Shown here: positions 1 to 11,886 of the stretch, in pieces | How positions within the stretch are numbered: the stretch's first letter is position 1 | How the letters are laid out: each line of letters begins with the position of its first letter | Source of the DNA: Desmodesmus armatus | Lineage: Eukaryota > Chlorophyta > Chlorophyceae > Sphaeropleales > Scenedesmaceae | DNA: 64,000 nucleotides | NCBI GenBank assembly: GCA_007449985.2 | Contig: VIIQ02000006.1 | Span: 558,001-622,000, forward strand | Direction: 5' to 3' | Translations under genes and position numbers: made by a program | The notes under the pieces: model-generated | What the model was told of the DNA's origin: nothing | The model's database searches: none | What the model saw: the letters and a program-made list of their open reading frames with translations, nothing else

Positions 1-961
1 GGCAACGCAGGAAAAAGTAACAGGGTTCAAGCTTTGAGGGCGAAGGCTGGGGCTCCATCACATCATGTTATAATCTAGGCGGTGTGCGCGCACTGTCCCA
101 GTCAAGTTGATTGGCCTTGGTGCAGAAACATGGTGTCTTGCATGAGCCTCATGCTGGGGTGAGTTGTAGGTGCCACCAGCGGCTGATGCTCACAGTACGG
201 AGGAACTGTCAGCACAGCCCACCGGTGTGTGCGTGTGCCGCACATATGCTGCATGCTGCAGCTGATGACAACAGGTGGCAGGTAGTGAGGTGCTGCAGCC
301 AGCTGCTGTGAACATGTTTGGGAGTCTTGCCGATTGGCTGGGAGGCTGCATGTTGACAAGCGCAGGCAACCCTCCTACAAGCACCGTCCATCACCACCGT
401 CCCCGCTGCAAAGTATACATCACCACTGCCTGCAAGGTACCAAGTAGCATAGTCCGTCCGTTACAATCTGTGATCTATGTAACCGTCAAGCCAGGTTCTG
501 AGCGTGCACGCTCATATGGGATCACCAGCACAAACCCAAGTCTAATCGAACCACCCCCCTCCCAACAGGACACCCACTGGCAGGCATGACACTGAACAGG
601 CAAAGGCTTATGCCACACAAAGCTAGAAAGTCGTGACCAGCCCTACCATGCCACAGGCATGGCACACCCCAAACCTGCATGATAAGGCGGCTCGCTTGCC
701 TCGACAGCACTACTCACACCTCCTCATATAAAAGGGCACATCCTTCATTGCACGGATGCAGCCGCCGCAGCAACATACGAAAGAGCATACCAGTACATGT
801 GGAGGGTGGGACGAGCACCGTTTCCGGCCCCGTCAGCAGCGTGCAGGCCTCGTCACGCTCCCTACCAACCCTACTGCAGCAACCAGCTGAATTGCTGCCC
901 GTGACCACTCGTCCCAACCCATGCTGCACCTCACAAATAAATTTACTTGACCTGCATGCCC
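1..961. other. intergenic / 3' region of the TM9SF gene
   Basis: I see no supportable coding exon here; the open frames are short and carry no family motif. The stretch lies downstream of the minus-strand TM9SF stop codon. A TGTAA, the usual green-algal polyadenylation signal, occurs on the minus strand at about 461-465, so part of this stretch is probably its 3' untranslated region. A neighbouring gene beyond base 1 cannot be excluded. Confidence 0.4.
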
Positions 962-3900
962 TTACTCGCTCTTGATGGCTGCGAAAATGGACCGGGTGAA
1001 GATGAAGCTCGCCATGAAGCCGACTGTGCCCATGGCCGTGAAGAGTCCAAGGATCATGATGGACATGTAGGACAGGTAGGTCAGCACAGGCAGGAAGCCA
1101 CTCAGGTTGTGCAGGCTGCTGCCCAGGAAACCGATCGCGTACAGCGCAACGTAGAATGCGACGCTGCCACCACGGTAGAAGCTCTGCCACCTGCATATCA
1201 TGCAACAAACACGACAGCAAGCATGTTTGTGAGGGGATGGTGTCAGCACAGCGCAAGCGCACGAAGCATGACACTAGACCAGACAGAGCAGTACATGACT
1301 CTATTGACAAGCTGTTGTGCGGAGGCACTTTCAGGGCACCTCTCCTCCACGCAAGCAACACGAGCACACCCACAGGTGTGCCAGGGTTTGGTGCAAAGAG
1401 TAAAAACACCTGTTGACAGAAAGCTGCAGCGACCGTGCCAATGCACGAGCAACAGGACTCACCACCAGCCGTAGTCCTCCGCGCATAGCTGCACGTATGT
1501 GCACAGCACGGCGATCTCACAGTTGATGATGATTGTGAGCAGGCCAATGAGGAACACAAAGCCAAAGAGGTAGTAGAAGTAGCCCAGCCACAAGCTGGTC
1601 ATCGCGAAGTACAGCTCAATGAACATGGTGCCAAACGGCAGGATTCCTGCGGGCACAATAGCAACAGACGTAAGTACATTCTTCGTGCAGTTGCAGCAGA
1701 TGCAGCTGCCAGCGAAATTTGCAGGGCGCCGACTGCGGCAGCAGCCGCCAGCATAACGAGCTTGGCATGTGAAGCATGTCATCAACCGTTCTGGTGTGCG
1801 CACCATATGCATGATGCTGTGGCTTTTGTGTGCACAGAACTAGTCACACCACACTAAACAACTCTCTTCGGTAGCTTTGTATGTGCAAGCTTGGCATACC
1901 CATGCCACCAGGCCCAGTGAAAGTAGTGGTGCTGACTGTGCATGCTGGCCTTGAATGATACCTTGACACAAACCGTGGCGACTAGGCGATATACTGACAC
2001 AGATCTGACACAGATCAGTCTAGACTGCGGCACAGCGACCATGGTCCGAATTAACCACATGCTATGGTAGAATGATCGTGTACATCAAAGCGCTTTGTAT
2101 GCTGCAGACGTACGTATGTGGGTGTTGTGGCATGGCACAGGTGTGACAGGTGTGGTATGTCTGAGGCACGTATACATGCCTCACAAGCACCACAGCTGAC
2201 ACACTTGCGCCATGCCGCAACACCCACATGCAGCCTCACAGCAGCCAAAAAGCCTGAAGCTGTGCACAAACACAATTTCTGTCCCCCCCCCCCACACACA
2301 CACACACAAAGCTGCCAGTTCTTGGCACTATCCACAGCATCATGCTGACGCTTTAGGAGCACCGTTGCATACATCAAACACATAGCGGTGCTGCTCATGA
2401 CAGTCAGTACCGGCGCGGTACAACAGCCTGCCAATACAACAGACAGTACCCCCGGCTGCGCAACCCCTCCTCACCAGCTGAGAAGAACAGCAGCACTGGG
2501 TGTGCCACGATGGGTGCGGGAGGGATCTGGCGTGGGATCTGGTTGGTCTTGACAGGGAAGTCAAGGATTGGCAGCCGTGTTGCCATGAAGCCTCCCACAA
2601 AAGTGAGGGGCACTGACACCAGGAACCACACAGCCACGATGGAGAAGTAGATGCCTGCGGGCACAGCCCCCAGGCTGCCTGTGTGCTTCAGGGCAATGTT
2701 GAGGATGGTGAAGATGAGCATGATGAGGCCTGGCAGCCACACAGACACCTGCAGGAAACAGCAAGTGAACAAACCCACACTAAGGTGAGGAAAGAAGGAA
2801 TATCGCGCATATCCCCCAACAGCACTGATGTTGGCGGACTGCGGAGACGCAAAGTCGCAGCAGACCGATAGTAACCATTGGGCAAGCCAGCAAACTCCAC
2901 GGCACAGGTCTTGAAGAGTAGACCTACCTGCAGGGCCACGCCCACCCAGCCCTCGTATGTGCGCTCCATCACACCCCACAGGGCCACGGCAGAGGCACCG
3001 GCCGCGAAGGACAGCAGCACGAACAGCACAATGGCTGTGGTGAGGAGGGCGCCACGGGAGGCGGGCGACAGGAAGCCCAGTGTTGCCAGCAGCAGGGTCA
3101 CTGTGGCCACCAGCAGCGTCTGCACGCCTGAACCAACCTGCAGCAGCAACAGCAATGGCACAGCAGCAACGGCAACAAGCTTCATGCTTGTTTCCAACCC
3201 TGTGAGGGATATCTTGCAACACAGCATGCTGCGGTGCTGCATCAGAAGACTGCCTGGCACATGGCTGCTTTAGGCATAAGCTCTAAGGTTTACGGCGCGT
3301 CTGCTGCCCCTGCTTGCTGCTGGCTTGCAACCACTGCCTCCAAGGCTGACTCACATGCACAGCGAGGCTCTTGGCCTTGTTTGGCGACCTGAACACATCA
3401 CCAGTCAGCAGCTTCCAGCCTGCTTCGTCCTTCATGTCTGCGCTGCTGTCCACCATCAGCTGCTCATACTTTGCCAGGTCCCTCCTGATGGTGCGGATGA
3501 GGATCATGGCCACCAGGGAGGCCATCACCAGCACAATCAGCAGGCTGTTCAGGATGCTGAACCAGTGCACCTGCACACACAAACGTGACATACAAACACA
3601 CCGATCACACCTGCAGCCAAAACCTCGTGCAGCGTATGCCAAGCTAAACCACACAGATGGAGAGGCATCTAAGATGGCTCACACATAAAAACCAGCCGCA
3701 ATTTGCTCAGTATTCTGCCCGAGTGCAGCACATAATGACATCTCTCCAACATGGGTGCCGGCAAGCTGATAAGAAGGGAAAGCACCCCGTCCACAGTCCC
3801 ACAGGTGGCGCACCTTGCCGCCAGGCATGCGCAGGTAGCTGTCCCAGCGGGAGGCCCACTTGATCTTTTCGTTCTTCTCCCAGTACACGTCGTAGGTGTA

Positions 3901-5940
3901 CATAATCTTCTCACCCTCCTTCACCTCCTGGGCTGGGGGCAGCTTGTCGCCGCTGTCGCAGATGAGGTGCTCAACGGGCTTGCCTGGTGTGCGCTTGATG
4001 CTGCAGGGAGACACCTCAAAGCCAACAATCATGTACATCTCCACAGCAGGCTCAGCTGCAGACAGACATGTCCCAAAGCGCAAGCAGGAACAAGAGGAAG
4101 GAAGGGGTAAGAACCAGACAGGGGCTGCCATCAGTGGCTGCAAACTAGGGCAGGCACAGGAAGTGCTACGCACACAACCTCCCAAGGCCTGCAGCATCAG
4201 GCAGAGCCCTGACTGCACCCACTTGCTACCCAACTGCGCCAAGACATGAGGGCAACAAGGAAAGAAAGTTTAAGGTGCATCACTGTTGGGCGCGTGCCCA
4301 TCTCAGCAGACGAAACAGCAGAGCCCCCAGTCTCTAAACACACAGGCGCGCTGTAACACTGCCAAGACGGCATTTGTTGGAAACCGTGCCCACACACAGC
4401 AGCCCACCCACCTGCTGCTGCATCGGCCTGCAGCTCCCTGCCTGCTGTCAAACTGCTCAGCTGCTCCTCGCTGACACCGGCCTCCAGCAGCTGCTGCTTG
4501 GTCAGGAGCTTGCGCGCGTTGACGTTGTCCAGCACAGCAGCATCCTTGTAGCCCTGCCTGGCCCGCATGTACTCCCCATGCGTGGGGTGTACCAGGATGT
4601 TGAACTGCAGGTGGTTCCTGATGTAGTACTTGTCACCCTCCTTGAAGCCCAGCTCAAAGCCAGGGCGCACAAACTCGTTTTGCTGCAGCAAGATGCAAAC
4701 ACACATGGCGGCCAAAGCATGCACAAAACATCAGCAACTGATCCTCAGGTTGGTCCAGTGCATGGCGCTGTGACAGTTGGTGGATGCAGGCAGCTACTGA
4801 CTGCCCTTTGGTGCAACCACAACCCCAGCCCAGCCATGCAGCTTGCCCCTGCACGTGAGTGGCCTGCATTACCATCCCAGTAGATGACGGGCCGTCTGCT
4901 CTCAAAGGCGCTGAAGCTGGTGAATGTGGTGCTGCTGCTGACTGCTGGTTGCTGTGCTCCCTACCTCATCCAGCAAGTCTTGCGCTGTGACTGGCAAGTT
5001 GTCCAGCACCAGGTTGATCCTGTACTTCTGATCAATCAGCTTCTTGATTTTCTGCAAGCAAGCAAGCAAACAAACAAGCCAGGCATGCAGTGGCGGCTCA
5101 CAACACCACCTGGGTGCAATCAGCAGGCAAGCAAAGGCTGCAAGCATGCAGGTAACAAAATGGTGCTTCTGGACGCACGTCATCAAGAACTACCCTTGTG
5201 CGTGCTGTCGGCCCAAGATGCCTACGCTGCAAACAACTCACCTTGACGTCGTCTTTTGTCAAGGGTCCATAGAAGCCCTGGGGCTGGCAAGCATCCTTGC
5301 CCAGCTCTTGCTTCTGCGGCAGGAACCACACACAGGCCTTGTCAGCACGTGGTTGCGGCCACTGGCACTCCAACAGCAAGCTGCCTGGCCTGTCTGATGC
5401 GACTGAACTGCTGGACAGGGCAATAACAACCATCTGAACATCACAGAAAGAAGGCTGCACGCACCATGACTGTGAAGTTGTACTGGCTGTTCTCCAGCTT
5501 GACCCCCATAATGACTGTGCCCAGGTTGGCGGCGTTGCCAGCCCGGCGCACGCCCTCAGGTGGCTTACAGAAAGGCATGGAGTAATAGTCAAAAGGAATA
5601 TCTGTTTCAAAGGACGTCAAGGAGTTCACTTGGGCTGCACAGCAACGAAGAACAAGGGCAAGACACAAGGGCGCCAGTTCAGCCCACCCAGGTTGGTGTC
5701 CCCTTCTGTATGCTGGTACCCCTTGCCAAGACACTGGAGTTGCCTTCTTGCAACATGACGGCCCCGGGCTGTGCCCGTGCATGCAGGCAGGCCTGCATTC
5801 CTTCGTCCTGCCCCAACAGCAGATGAAACTTTACCTGACACCCCCGCGTTTGAGAGGAACTCCTGTGGGTACGTGCCAGGCACGTAGTAGGCTGAAACCA
5901 CAACACATCCTGCTAATAGAAGCAGCACCGAGGCCCTCAT
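962..5940 (-). CDS. Transmembrane 9 superfamily protein (nonaspanin, EMP70)
   Basis: The TM9SF/EMP70 family sits in Golgi and endosomal membranes and helps sort membrane proteins. Eleven exons join in phase to about 694 codons: 5835-5940, 5465-5634, 5242-5337, 4965-5051, 4412-4682, 3814-4055, 3355-3570, 2928-3137, 2475-2748, 1463-1646, 962-1190. The start at 5940 gives a clean signal peptide, MRASVLLLLAGCVVVSA, followed by YYVPGTYP, the usual mature start. Luminal-domain landmarks are DYYSMPFCKPP, LVLDNLP and FVRPGFELGF. Nine hydrophobic segments follow from VHWFSILNSLLIVLV to the last exon, including LPFGTMFIELYFAMTS and DYGWWWQSFYRGG, both diagnostic of the family. The length fits the family range. 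It is divergently arranged with the gene at 6404. A candidate extra exon near 4873-4910 breaks the frame and was left out. The family call is firm; which TM9SF subgroup is not decided. Confidence 0.93.
2116..2229. repeat. 114-base near-perfect palindrome (foldback) in an intron of the TM9SF gene
   Basis: The two 57-base arms, 2116-2172 and 2173-2229, are reverse complements with about 47 of 57 positions matching by hand count. There is essentially no loop: the centre is GTATAC at 2170-2175. It lies in the intron between the exons ending at 2475 and starting at 1646. Several mismatches would be G:U pairs in RNA. It could be a foldback element (MITE-like) or an intronic hairpin-RNA precursor. 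Confidence 0.75.
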
Positions 5941-6403
5941 GGCGCTCCAGGCGCTCCACCTCTTGCCGCTACGTGTTCGAGCCCAGGCAAAGAGGAAAGG
6001 ACCCCAAAGACGGGTAACGACTTTGAGACGGGTGTACAAGCCGATCACAACACCGATCACGCAAGACGTCCCTGCTTTGCTCGTCTGCTCCGGACTTCGT
6101 GTTTTTAGGCAACGCGTTTTGGCAACGGCCATACAAAAGGAATGGAAACTGTCTGTAAATCATCTGGATTAACTGGCTGAACAATCAATTCCTCCTGACC
6201 AACAGGCCCGTCCACACCAACACCACAACCACACCACCAGCCTGGACACCACTTCACAATTTCAACCCCATTTCTGTGTCACCTTGCAACTCTTGGCAGC
6301 TGACATTACACTATTTAACAGGTTTTCGAGACAGTTCACTGTGTGCTTGGCAGCTCCAACCTGCCTGCACCACGCTGACCGCAGATAGACTGCTTTGCAC
6401 CAC
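5941..6403. promoter_or_regulatory. Shared upstream region of the divergent TM9SF and plastid-protein genes
   Basis: About 460 bases separate the two start codons, which point away from each other, so both promoters and 5' untranslated regions must lie here or overlap the genes. I see no convincing TATA box and no conserved motif. Confidence 0.45.
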
Positions 6404-7918
6404 ATGCAGCCTTTGGCGCTTGTCTGGTCCCCGGCTCGGCCCCTGACACCTCACGTGCCAGCCAGTAGCCCTTGCAGCAGCACAAGCAGCAGCAGCAGCA
6501 GCTGCAGCAGGGCACCATGCCTGTCCTCTCGGGCACCCACCAGCCGTGTATTAGTCACAGCACGTGCCAACCAGGGTGACCGCCCAGGCAGCAGCAGCAA
6601 TGGAGGCAGGCCCCAGGAGCCACGACGCAGCAAACCAGACCGGAAAGCAAGGAAACCAGGCCTCTTTGAAGTCAAAGTGATGACACCACCACCACGGTAA
6701 GCAACATCAAACAGGGACGCCCAGCAGGTGCAACTGAAGTGCCACCAACAATGCTCCCTCTGGGCGATCCCGTTTGGGGTTGAGGGTGTTCGGGCGGAAT
6801 TGGGGCTGGGTCAACGGCTCAGCGGAGTAAGCCTGAGGGACGCTACCACCTGCCAGACACCAGTTTTGGCATTCACCCATTGGCACAACATTGTTGGACA
6901 GGGTGGGGCAATGTGACCGCAACGAAGATGGAGGGGGGGGGGAAGGACGGCAGGGGGGGGGGGATACGGCACATGATTTGCGCACTTAGCTGCACACAGG
7001 CCTATAGGCAACCTCAACAGATGGCAGCTGCCTGCCTGGTGATGTCAGGAGGCCCTAGCGTTGACCGCCAGGCTTTCTGCTGGTGCATGTTGCAGGTCAC
7101 TAGGGGTGTATGCTTTGCCGCCACTCACGCACAATGGAGAGGAGATTGAGATTGATGGCACGGGCTACGTGGTGACGAGCTTAAGCATACGCTACAAGGT
7201 GAGCACAGTCAGCATCAGTACGCCCCAACAATTCAGGGTGTCCGCAGCTATCTGCCCTGACTGTTGCTGGTGTGCCAGCGAACCTGATGGCACTCTGCAT
7301 GCCGTTGCATACACTGCATCCAGTGATTGACTGCTGGTGCTGTGCGCCTGTGACTGTGCAGCTGCAGAAGGGCAAGTATGTGCGGGACCACAGCCGGCTG
7401 GAGGTGCAGCCTACAGGGCGCTACTTCCTCAACATGATGCTTGGTGAGTGATGGTCAGGGTGCACAGCCAGCAGCAGCGTGTAGAGGAATAGCTGGCTGC
7501 CAACATTTAATCGGTGCTTTCCAACTTAATGCATGCTGTGTCAGTACCTGAGCTTGGTGGGTGTGCCAACATAGAGACTGCGAGTCTGCTGGCACCTGCT
7601 ACCATGCGCATATCGAGATTGCTGTGCACACACTCACTTGCATTGGCGCAGAGCCCATACGTAGACACATGCGCATATGGTGTGTGGCTGGTCACACCTA
7701 TTGGTGTGTGGCTGGTCACACCTATTGGTATGTGGCTGGTCACACCTATTGGTGTGTGGCTGGTCACACCTATTGGTGTGTGGCTGCGGTGATGCTTGAG
7801 TTGAGTGGCACCTGTACGCACTTTTTGCTGAGGATGTTGTGATCTGCTGTCCTTTGCAATGTCTGCAGACAACTTGATTCATGGCACTTACATGGGGCCA
7901 ACTGGCGAACAGGACTGA
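6404..7918 (+). CDS. Small plastid-targeted conserved protein of unknown function
   Basis: Four exons join in phase: 6404-6696, 7096-7198, 7362-7443, 7869-7918, giving about 175 residues. The N-terminal 50 residues are rich in Ser, Pro, Ala and Arg with few acids (MQPLALVWSPARPLTPHVPA, then an SSTSSSSSSCSR run), typical of a chloroplast transit peptide. The rest forms a compact domain across the splice joints: PPPRSLGVYALPPLTHNG, then GTGYVVTSLSIRYK, RLEVQPTGRYFLN and DNLIHGTYMGPTGEQD. This resembles, from memory, a short plastid protein family conserved in land plants and algae without an assigned function. Splice sites are canonical; the first in-frame ATG was taken as the start. Intron 3 contains a 24-base tandem repeat. 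Confidence 0.8.
7681..7786. repeat. 24-base tandem repeat, about 4.4 copies
   Basis: Units begin at 7681, 7705, 7729 and 7753, with a partial fifth from 7777. The unit reads TGTGTGGCTGGTCACACC plus TATTGG; the third copy differs at its second base. It lies in intron 3 of the small plastid-protein gene and each unit contains an imperfect inverted repeat, GTGTG...CACAC. Confidence 0.95.
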
Positions 7919-8470
7919 GACAGAGTCGCCAAGTAGTGGTGTGGCTGTATCCGAGGGTTCAGAAGTTTGAAGTTGTTGCCGCCCTGGGACAGTGCTGTTG
8001 CTGTTTTGTTGGTGCCAGTTGTTGGTGCCAGTTCTTGACAGCTGCCTTGTGATTAGGGGCAGTCCAACTCTGGGCAGATGTGAATGGGTCATGTGTGGTT
8101 GTTTGATGAGAGACTTCGTCTGCACTGTTGTACAGAGGTTCTTTCGGGTGGCATGTCTCCGTAGCTGCTATGCAGTACCCTGGTGAGCCCTGCGCGACTT
8201 GCGGTTGGTTGTGCAAGTGGTCAATGAGAGAGTGATGGGCCCCACCAGCCCACATGGGCATGTTCTTGTCATAGGTTTCTGGTCGTTCATGGTTGTAGCT
8301 GGTTCGCAGGGGCTCCAAGCTGTAGGCGTCCCCAGAGTTGAGGGATACGTCGAGGCAGGCAGCACACCAGAGCCTTGGTTTGGGTGGCAGGGCTCTGATG
8401 CAGCAGCACTGGTTTGAGCAGAAGCGGCTTCATTTTGGTCAGTGAGCAAGGGGTGATCTGTTGATATATG

Positions 8471-8524
8471 GGGTGCGACGTGCCAGTGGGTGCGACGTGC
8501 CAGTGGATACATAGCTGTGTATCC
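8471..8524. repeat. 17-base tandem duplication plus 7-base inverted repeat
   Basis: GGGTGCGACGTGCCAGT occurs at 8471-8487 and again exactly at 8488-8504. It is followed directly by GGATACA, a six-base spacer and TGTATCC (8505-8524). Confidence 0.9.
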
Positions 8525-8590
8525 ATGCATATGCAATGAGTCAACAGTTGTTGCATTTGCACGGGTTGTGCATCAGCTCCCGCTGGCAGT

Positions 8591-8608
8591 CCCCCCCCCC
8601 CCCCCCCC
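8591..8608. repeat. Poly-C tract (18 bases)
   Basis: This is an uninterrupted C run in noncoding sequence. Similar long G runs occur at 6933-6942, 6953-6963, 12921-12935 and 13328-13343, and a C run at 53550-53562. Length calls in such runs are error-prone. Confidence 0.9.
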
Positions 8609-10277
8609 TTCCTGCCTTTTTATCCTCCAGCACCAATCTCGACGCAGCCACTGCCAGCCTATCAGGTACTCCAGTGGCCCCTTGCACCAGAAAGCTGACT
8701 GCTCGCGCAGCAGCTGCGTTGTTTTGCCTCATGCTCTGTTCATACACTCGAGCAGGCTTTCTTGAAGCATGAGTGCACACAAGGCAAGATCCGTCGGTTG
8801 AGCTCGTAAGGTATGCTTGTGACCGATAGAGGGCAACAAAGGTCACTTGTGTCTTGCAGCCAGTCTTGTACAGAATGTATGGACTGAGGGTGGCGTGGGT
8901 GTAACATCAGAGTTGCTGCTGACAGTGACAGGCAAGGGCATATGTAGTGGGGCTCCGGCCCCCTGCGCACCACAGAAACAGGATGTGTGCGAGCGTACTG
9001 CACTGCACAACAAAAGACAAAGACGGCACCAAACAAAAAAGATAGGCAACTGCTGACAAGCTGTTATACAACACAGACCGACTGTTGTACAAAACTTGCT
9101 GCAGCCAGTGACAAACGTGTAGGCACTACAGGGGCGTGAGCGCAGCTGCACACATTTCCTTCGGCCCGTGGTCTGCCCCAAGGCAAGGCAGGACCCTGTC
9201 ATGTGGAAACACTTGCGCGGTCCAATCAAGCCTGGCACAGCGAGAATGTGCAGCATACAATTGCACCCAGCCTGTCCTTGGCTGCCGTGATGTCATTAGA
9301 ACACCTCACTTGCTTTGCCTACAACAGCAATGTATACACACCAGAAACCTGAACAAACGTCAGAGAAAGACGGTCCATGCAGCACAGTCCAACAGCTTGA
9401 TGACAGCCGGACAACATGCGAATATGCACACCCCTGTCAACACACACATCATACATCAAACACTCAACCCCATGCTAGTAGGGTTTGGCCAGGACTTGCC
9501 CAGGAGAAACTCGAGCACAAAGAGTTGACAACCAGCGAGTCCCATGATTTACCCACATACATCTTCTTCTCAGGACCTGAAGCAGCACTTTATACATAAA
9601 ACCCTGCAGCTAGACAGGCACCAGACAGCTTGGGGGCACTTGATCGCCCCAGTCGGAAATTGTAAGCAAACCAACAGCCACCAAGAGGCAGTTGTCACTG
9701 CCACACTCTCAGCACCCTCAGCCTGCAGCAACAAAGGGCAGGTGTGGTGCGCAGCCACTGCCGCTGCACCAACCAATGCTGTGCAAGCTGCCATATTGTG
9801 CCATGGCTGCTTCTGCTGCTTCAGCAGCATTATGATTTGCATGTGCACCATCAGTAGTGCAACACCTCTGATTATATACTAGCCAACTACAAACAGCTAG
9901 CTCCCTTTCTGCGCCTGCATTGTGACAACTATACAAAGAGAACAGAGCAGAACATAGACTGATAGGGCCTGCCAGCCATGGCGCCACTGCTCTGCCCAAA
10001 CAACATCTGCCTGAACCTCGTCAGAAAAAAACCCGCGCCCATGCAGCTGAAACCCCCCTCCTCCTTCCACAGGGCCCCCCCCCCCTTGTTATGCCTGTGT
10101 CGCAGCACTGACATCTTGAAGCCGGAGCACGCCTGCCATCAGCACATCACTGGCATGGCCTGTTGGGTCTGAGCCAATAAAACCCTAGGCAGGGACGTTG
10201 AAAGGGATCACCCCAAACCCACTTGGTGCTTCACACCACCTACACCATACATAAAATGCCATGAAAACACAGCAAGA

Positions 10278-10803
10278 TCAAACTGCCATCTTGAAAGTGG
10301 CTCCAGCTGCCACGAAGGTGTTGCAGTTGGCACCAACAACCCTGCCCAGGTTGTGCTGATCCACAGCTGTTACCCAGGCCCCAGGACCCTTTGCCCAGCC
10401 ATTGGCATCTAAGCAGCGTTCATAGACTTCAATGACCTCACGTGCTCCTTGCCTGAGGGTCACGGCACGCGGCTCAGAAGCAAAATCAAGTGGGGATTCC
10501 GTGCACAGCAGTACCACTGCTTGTCCAGTGCCATTGTAGATGCTGACAACAGGTATGTTGCGCCTGTGGGTAATGGCCTGGCTTGGAGCAGCAATGGCTG
10601 GGCGTGGACCGACGCGTGCTACCAATTTTGACAGCTGCAGACAACACACAGTCAACATTCAACCAGCGGCAGACCACATGCCCCAGCACTTGGTACGGTA
10701 GTGTCACCTGTGGGAAGAGCTGTTTCCAGTCATTCTTGGTGATGCTGCTGCTGCTGCCGTGTGGGCGGTCACAAGGCTCATGGTCGTAATATTGAAAGCT
10801 CAT
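10278..10803 (-). CDS. Hypothetical protein, 150 residues
   Basis: Two exons join in phase 0 across a canonical intron: 10708-10803 and 10278-10634. The protein starts MSFQYYDHEPCDRPHGSSSS and ends VAAGATFKMAV. The second exon reads as a mostly beta-type soluble domain (NIPVVSIYNGTGQAVVLLC and WVTAVDQHNLGRVVGANCN). There is no signal peptide, membrane segment or motif that I recognise. It is divergently paired with the gene at 11197, about 390 bases apart. The start could lie further upstream in the same frame. I assign no function. Confidence 0.55.
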
Positions 10804-11196
10804 CTTCCATGTCGACAGCAAAAGCTTAACGGTGCAATTGAAAAGCAGGGCCAAGCTGTAGTCAGCAGGCTGCGGGAGCTGCTAGGGCCGGATGAGACCA
10901 CGTGAGGAGGGATGAGCGCTTACGTGAGTCTCAGGTTGCTTTCAGGTCTTTAGGGTTCGGGGAACGAGGGTTCTCAAGTGACCTGAGAGCGCAGTATAGC
11001 CACGTGATGCACAAAAAACTCGTGATTCTTCTTGGAGGATCGGACATCACCAGAACCAGCCGTCCTGCCGATGCGGAAGATGAAAGACCAGGGAAGGGAA
11101 ACACTCGGTCAACATGCCACACGTTGGGCGTCAGTACAGTAGTTTGTTTGTCCTGACTCAATAAATCTGGGTGGACAACACAAAACAATCTCCAAG
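10804..11196. promoter_or_regulatory. Interval between two divergent small genes
   Basis: About 390 bases separate the divergent start codons at 10803 and 11197. AATAAA-like bases at about 11159-11165 lie too close to the plus start to be a useful signal for either gene. No other motif is evident. Confidence 0.35.
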
Positions 11197-11886
11197 ATGG
11201 GCGACTGCTCCGCAACAGACTGGATGCAAGGGGTTGGCAACATCGTTCAAGCACTCTTCAGCATTGTCATAGGTGTAGCAGCCGTAGCTTTAGCATATAT
11301 GGCCAACAGCTTGGCTGACAATGCCAATGCGCTGGCCGCTTCTGGCAACTTGCTGGCTGCTGCAGCAAACAAGCTGGTGCTGGCTGGCATTCGGCCTGTC
11401 ATGCATGTTGACGCATCAATTGGACGGCTGTACCTCAGAGTCGTGCTGAAGAATGAGGGTGCAGGCACCGCCATCATCAATTCGGTGGAGTACCGTGTGC
11501 CCACAAGGCCGTCAGTGATCGACGCCCCTGTTGCACGCGACGCCAATCCTGGCGTATTCTATGGCCTGCTTAAGTACGATGATGATGACCTGATTCCTAG
11601 AAATGGTTTGCAGTGTTCAGACATCTTGGACCAAAATGAACCAACAAACAACCTTATAGGTTACAATTTTGCGGGAGCATCGCTTGGCGCAGGGAGGGAG
11701 CTAGTATTGCTGGCCTGCAAAGTGCAGGATACTGAAGCTGGCCTGTTATTTCTCCAGGCCATTCAAAACTTGCTGGATGGCGCCACCATCTTGGTGGCCT
11801 ATCGTGACACAAGGGATGAGCCAGATGCACAGGTACAGGAGGAGCACCACACATTGGCCATGCGACTTTGGCACTTTCCAGCGTAG
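11197..11886 (+). CDS. Intronless membrane-anchored protein of unknown function, 229 residues
   Basis: This is a single open frame from ATG to stop with no intron, unlike nearly every other gene here. Residues about 15-38 are one hydrophobic segment (IVQALFSIVIGVAAVALAYM), followed by an Ala/Asn-rich helix that could be a short coiled coil (SLADNANALAASGNLLAAAA). The rest looks like a beta-sandwich type exposed domain, with LRVVLKNEGAGTAIINSVEY. The phrase 'NEGAGTAII' recalls bacterial single-anchor proteins with a similar 'N.G.GPAII' strand, but I cannot name a family. It is divergent from the 10278-10803 gene. It may be a retrocopy, a horizontally acquired gene, or a native intronless gene. 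Confidence 0.6.
   Translation: MGDCSATDWMQGVGNIVQALFSIVIGVAAVALAYMANSLADNANALAASGNLLAAAANKLVLAGIRPVMHVDASIGRLYLRVVLKNEGAGTAIINSVEYRVPTRPSVIDAPVARDANPGVFYGLLKYDDDDLIPRNGLQCSDILDQNEPTNNLIGYNFAGASLGAGRELVLLACKVQDTEAGLLFLQAIQNLLDGATILVAYRDTRDEPDAQVQEEHHTLAMRLWHFPA

Larger units (their letters stand above)
7919..10277. other. Gene-poor stretch between a plus and a minus gene
   Basis: This is the convergent interval after the plastid-protein stop and before the end of the minus gene at 10278, so it should hold two 3' untranslated regions. I see only short open frames without family motifs. It contains a 17-base direct duplication at 8471-8504 followed by a small inverted repeat at 8505-8524, and an 18-base C tract at 8591-8608. 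Confidence 0.4.

Noticed and set aside
714..1565. 283-codon open frame on the minus strand
   Set aside because: It is a shadow frame overlapping the last two TM9SF exons and their intron in the wrong phase.
4873..4910. Candidate extra exon in the TM9SF gene reading ESRRPVIYWDG
   Set aside because: It has splice-like borders and family-like content, but including it breaks the frame on both sides, while the flanking exons join in phase without it. It may be a real exon hidden by a sequencing indel; I leave it out.
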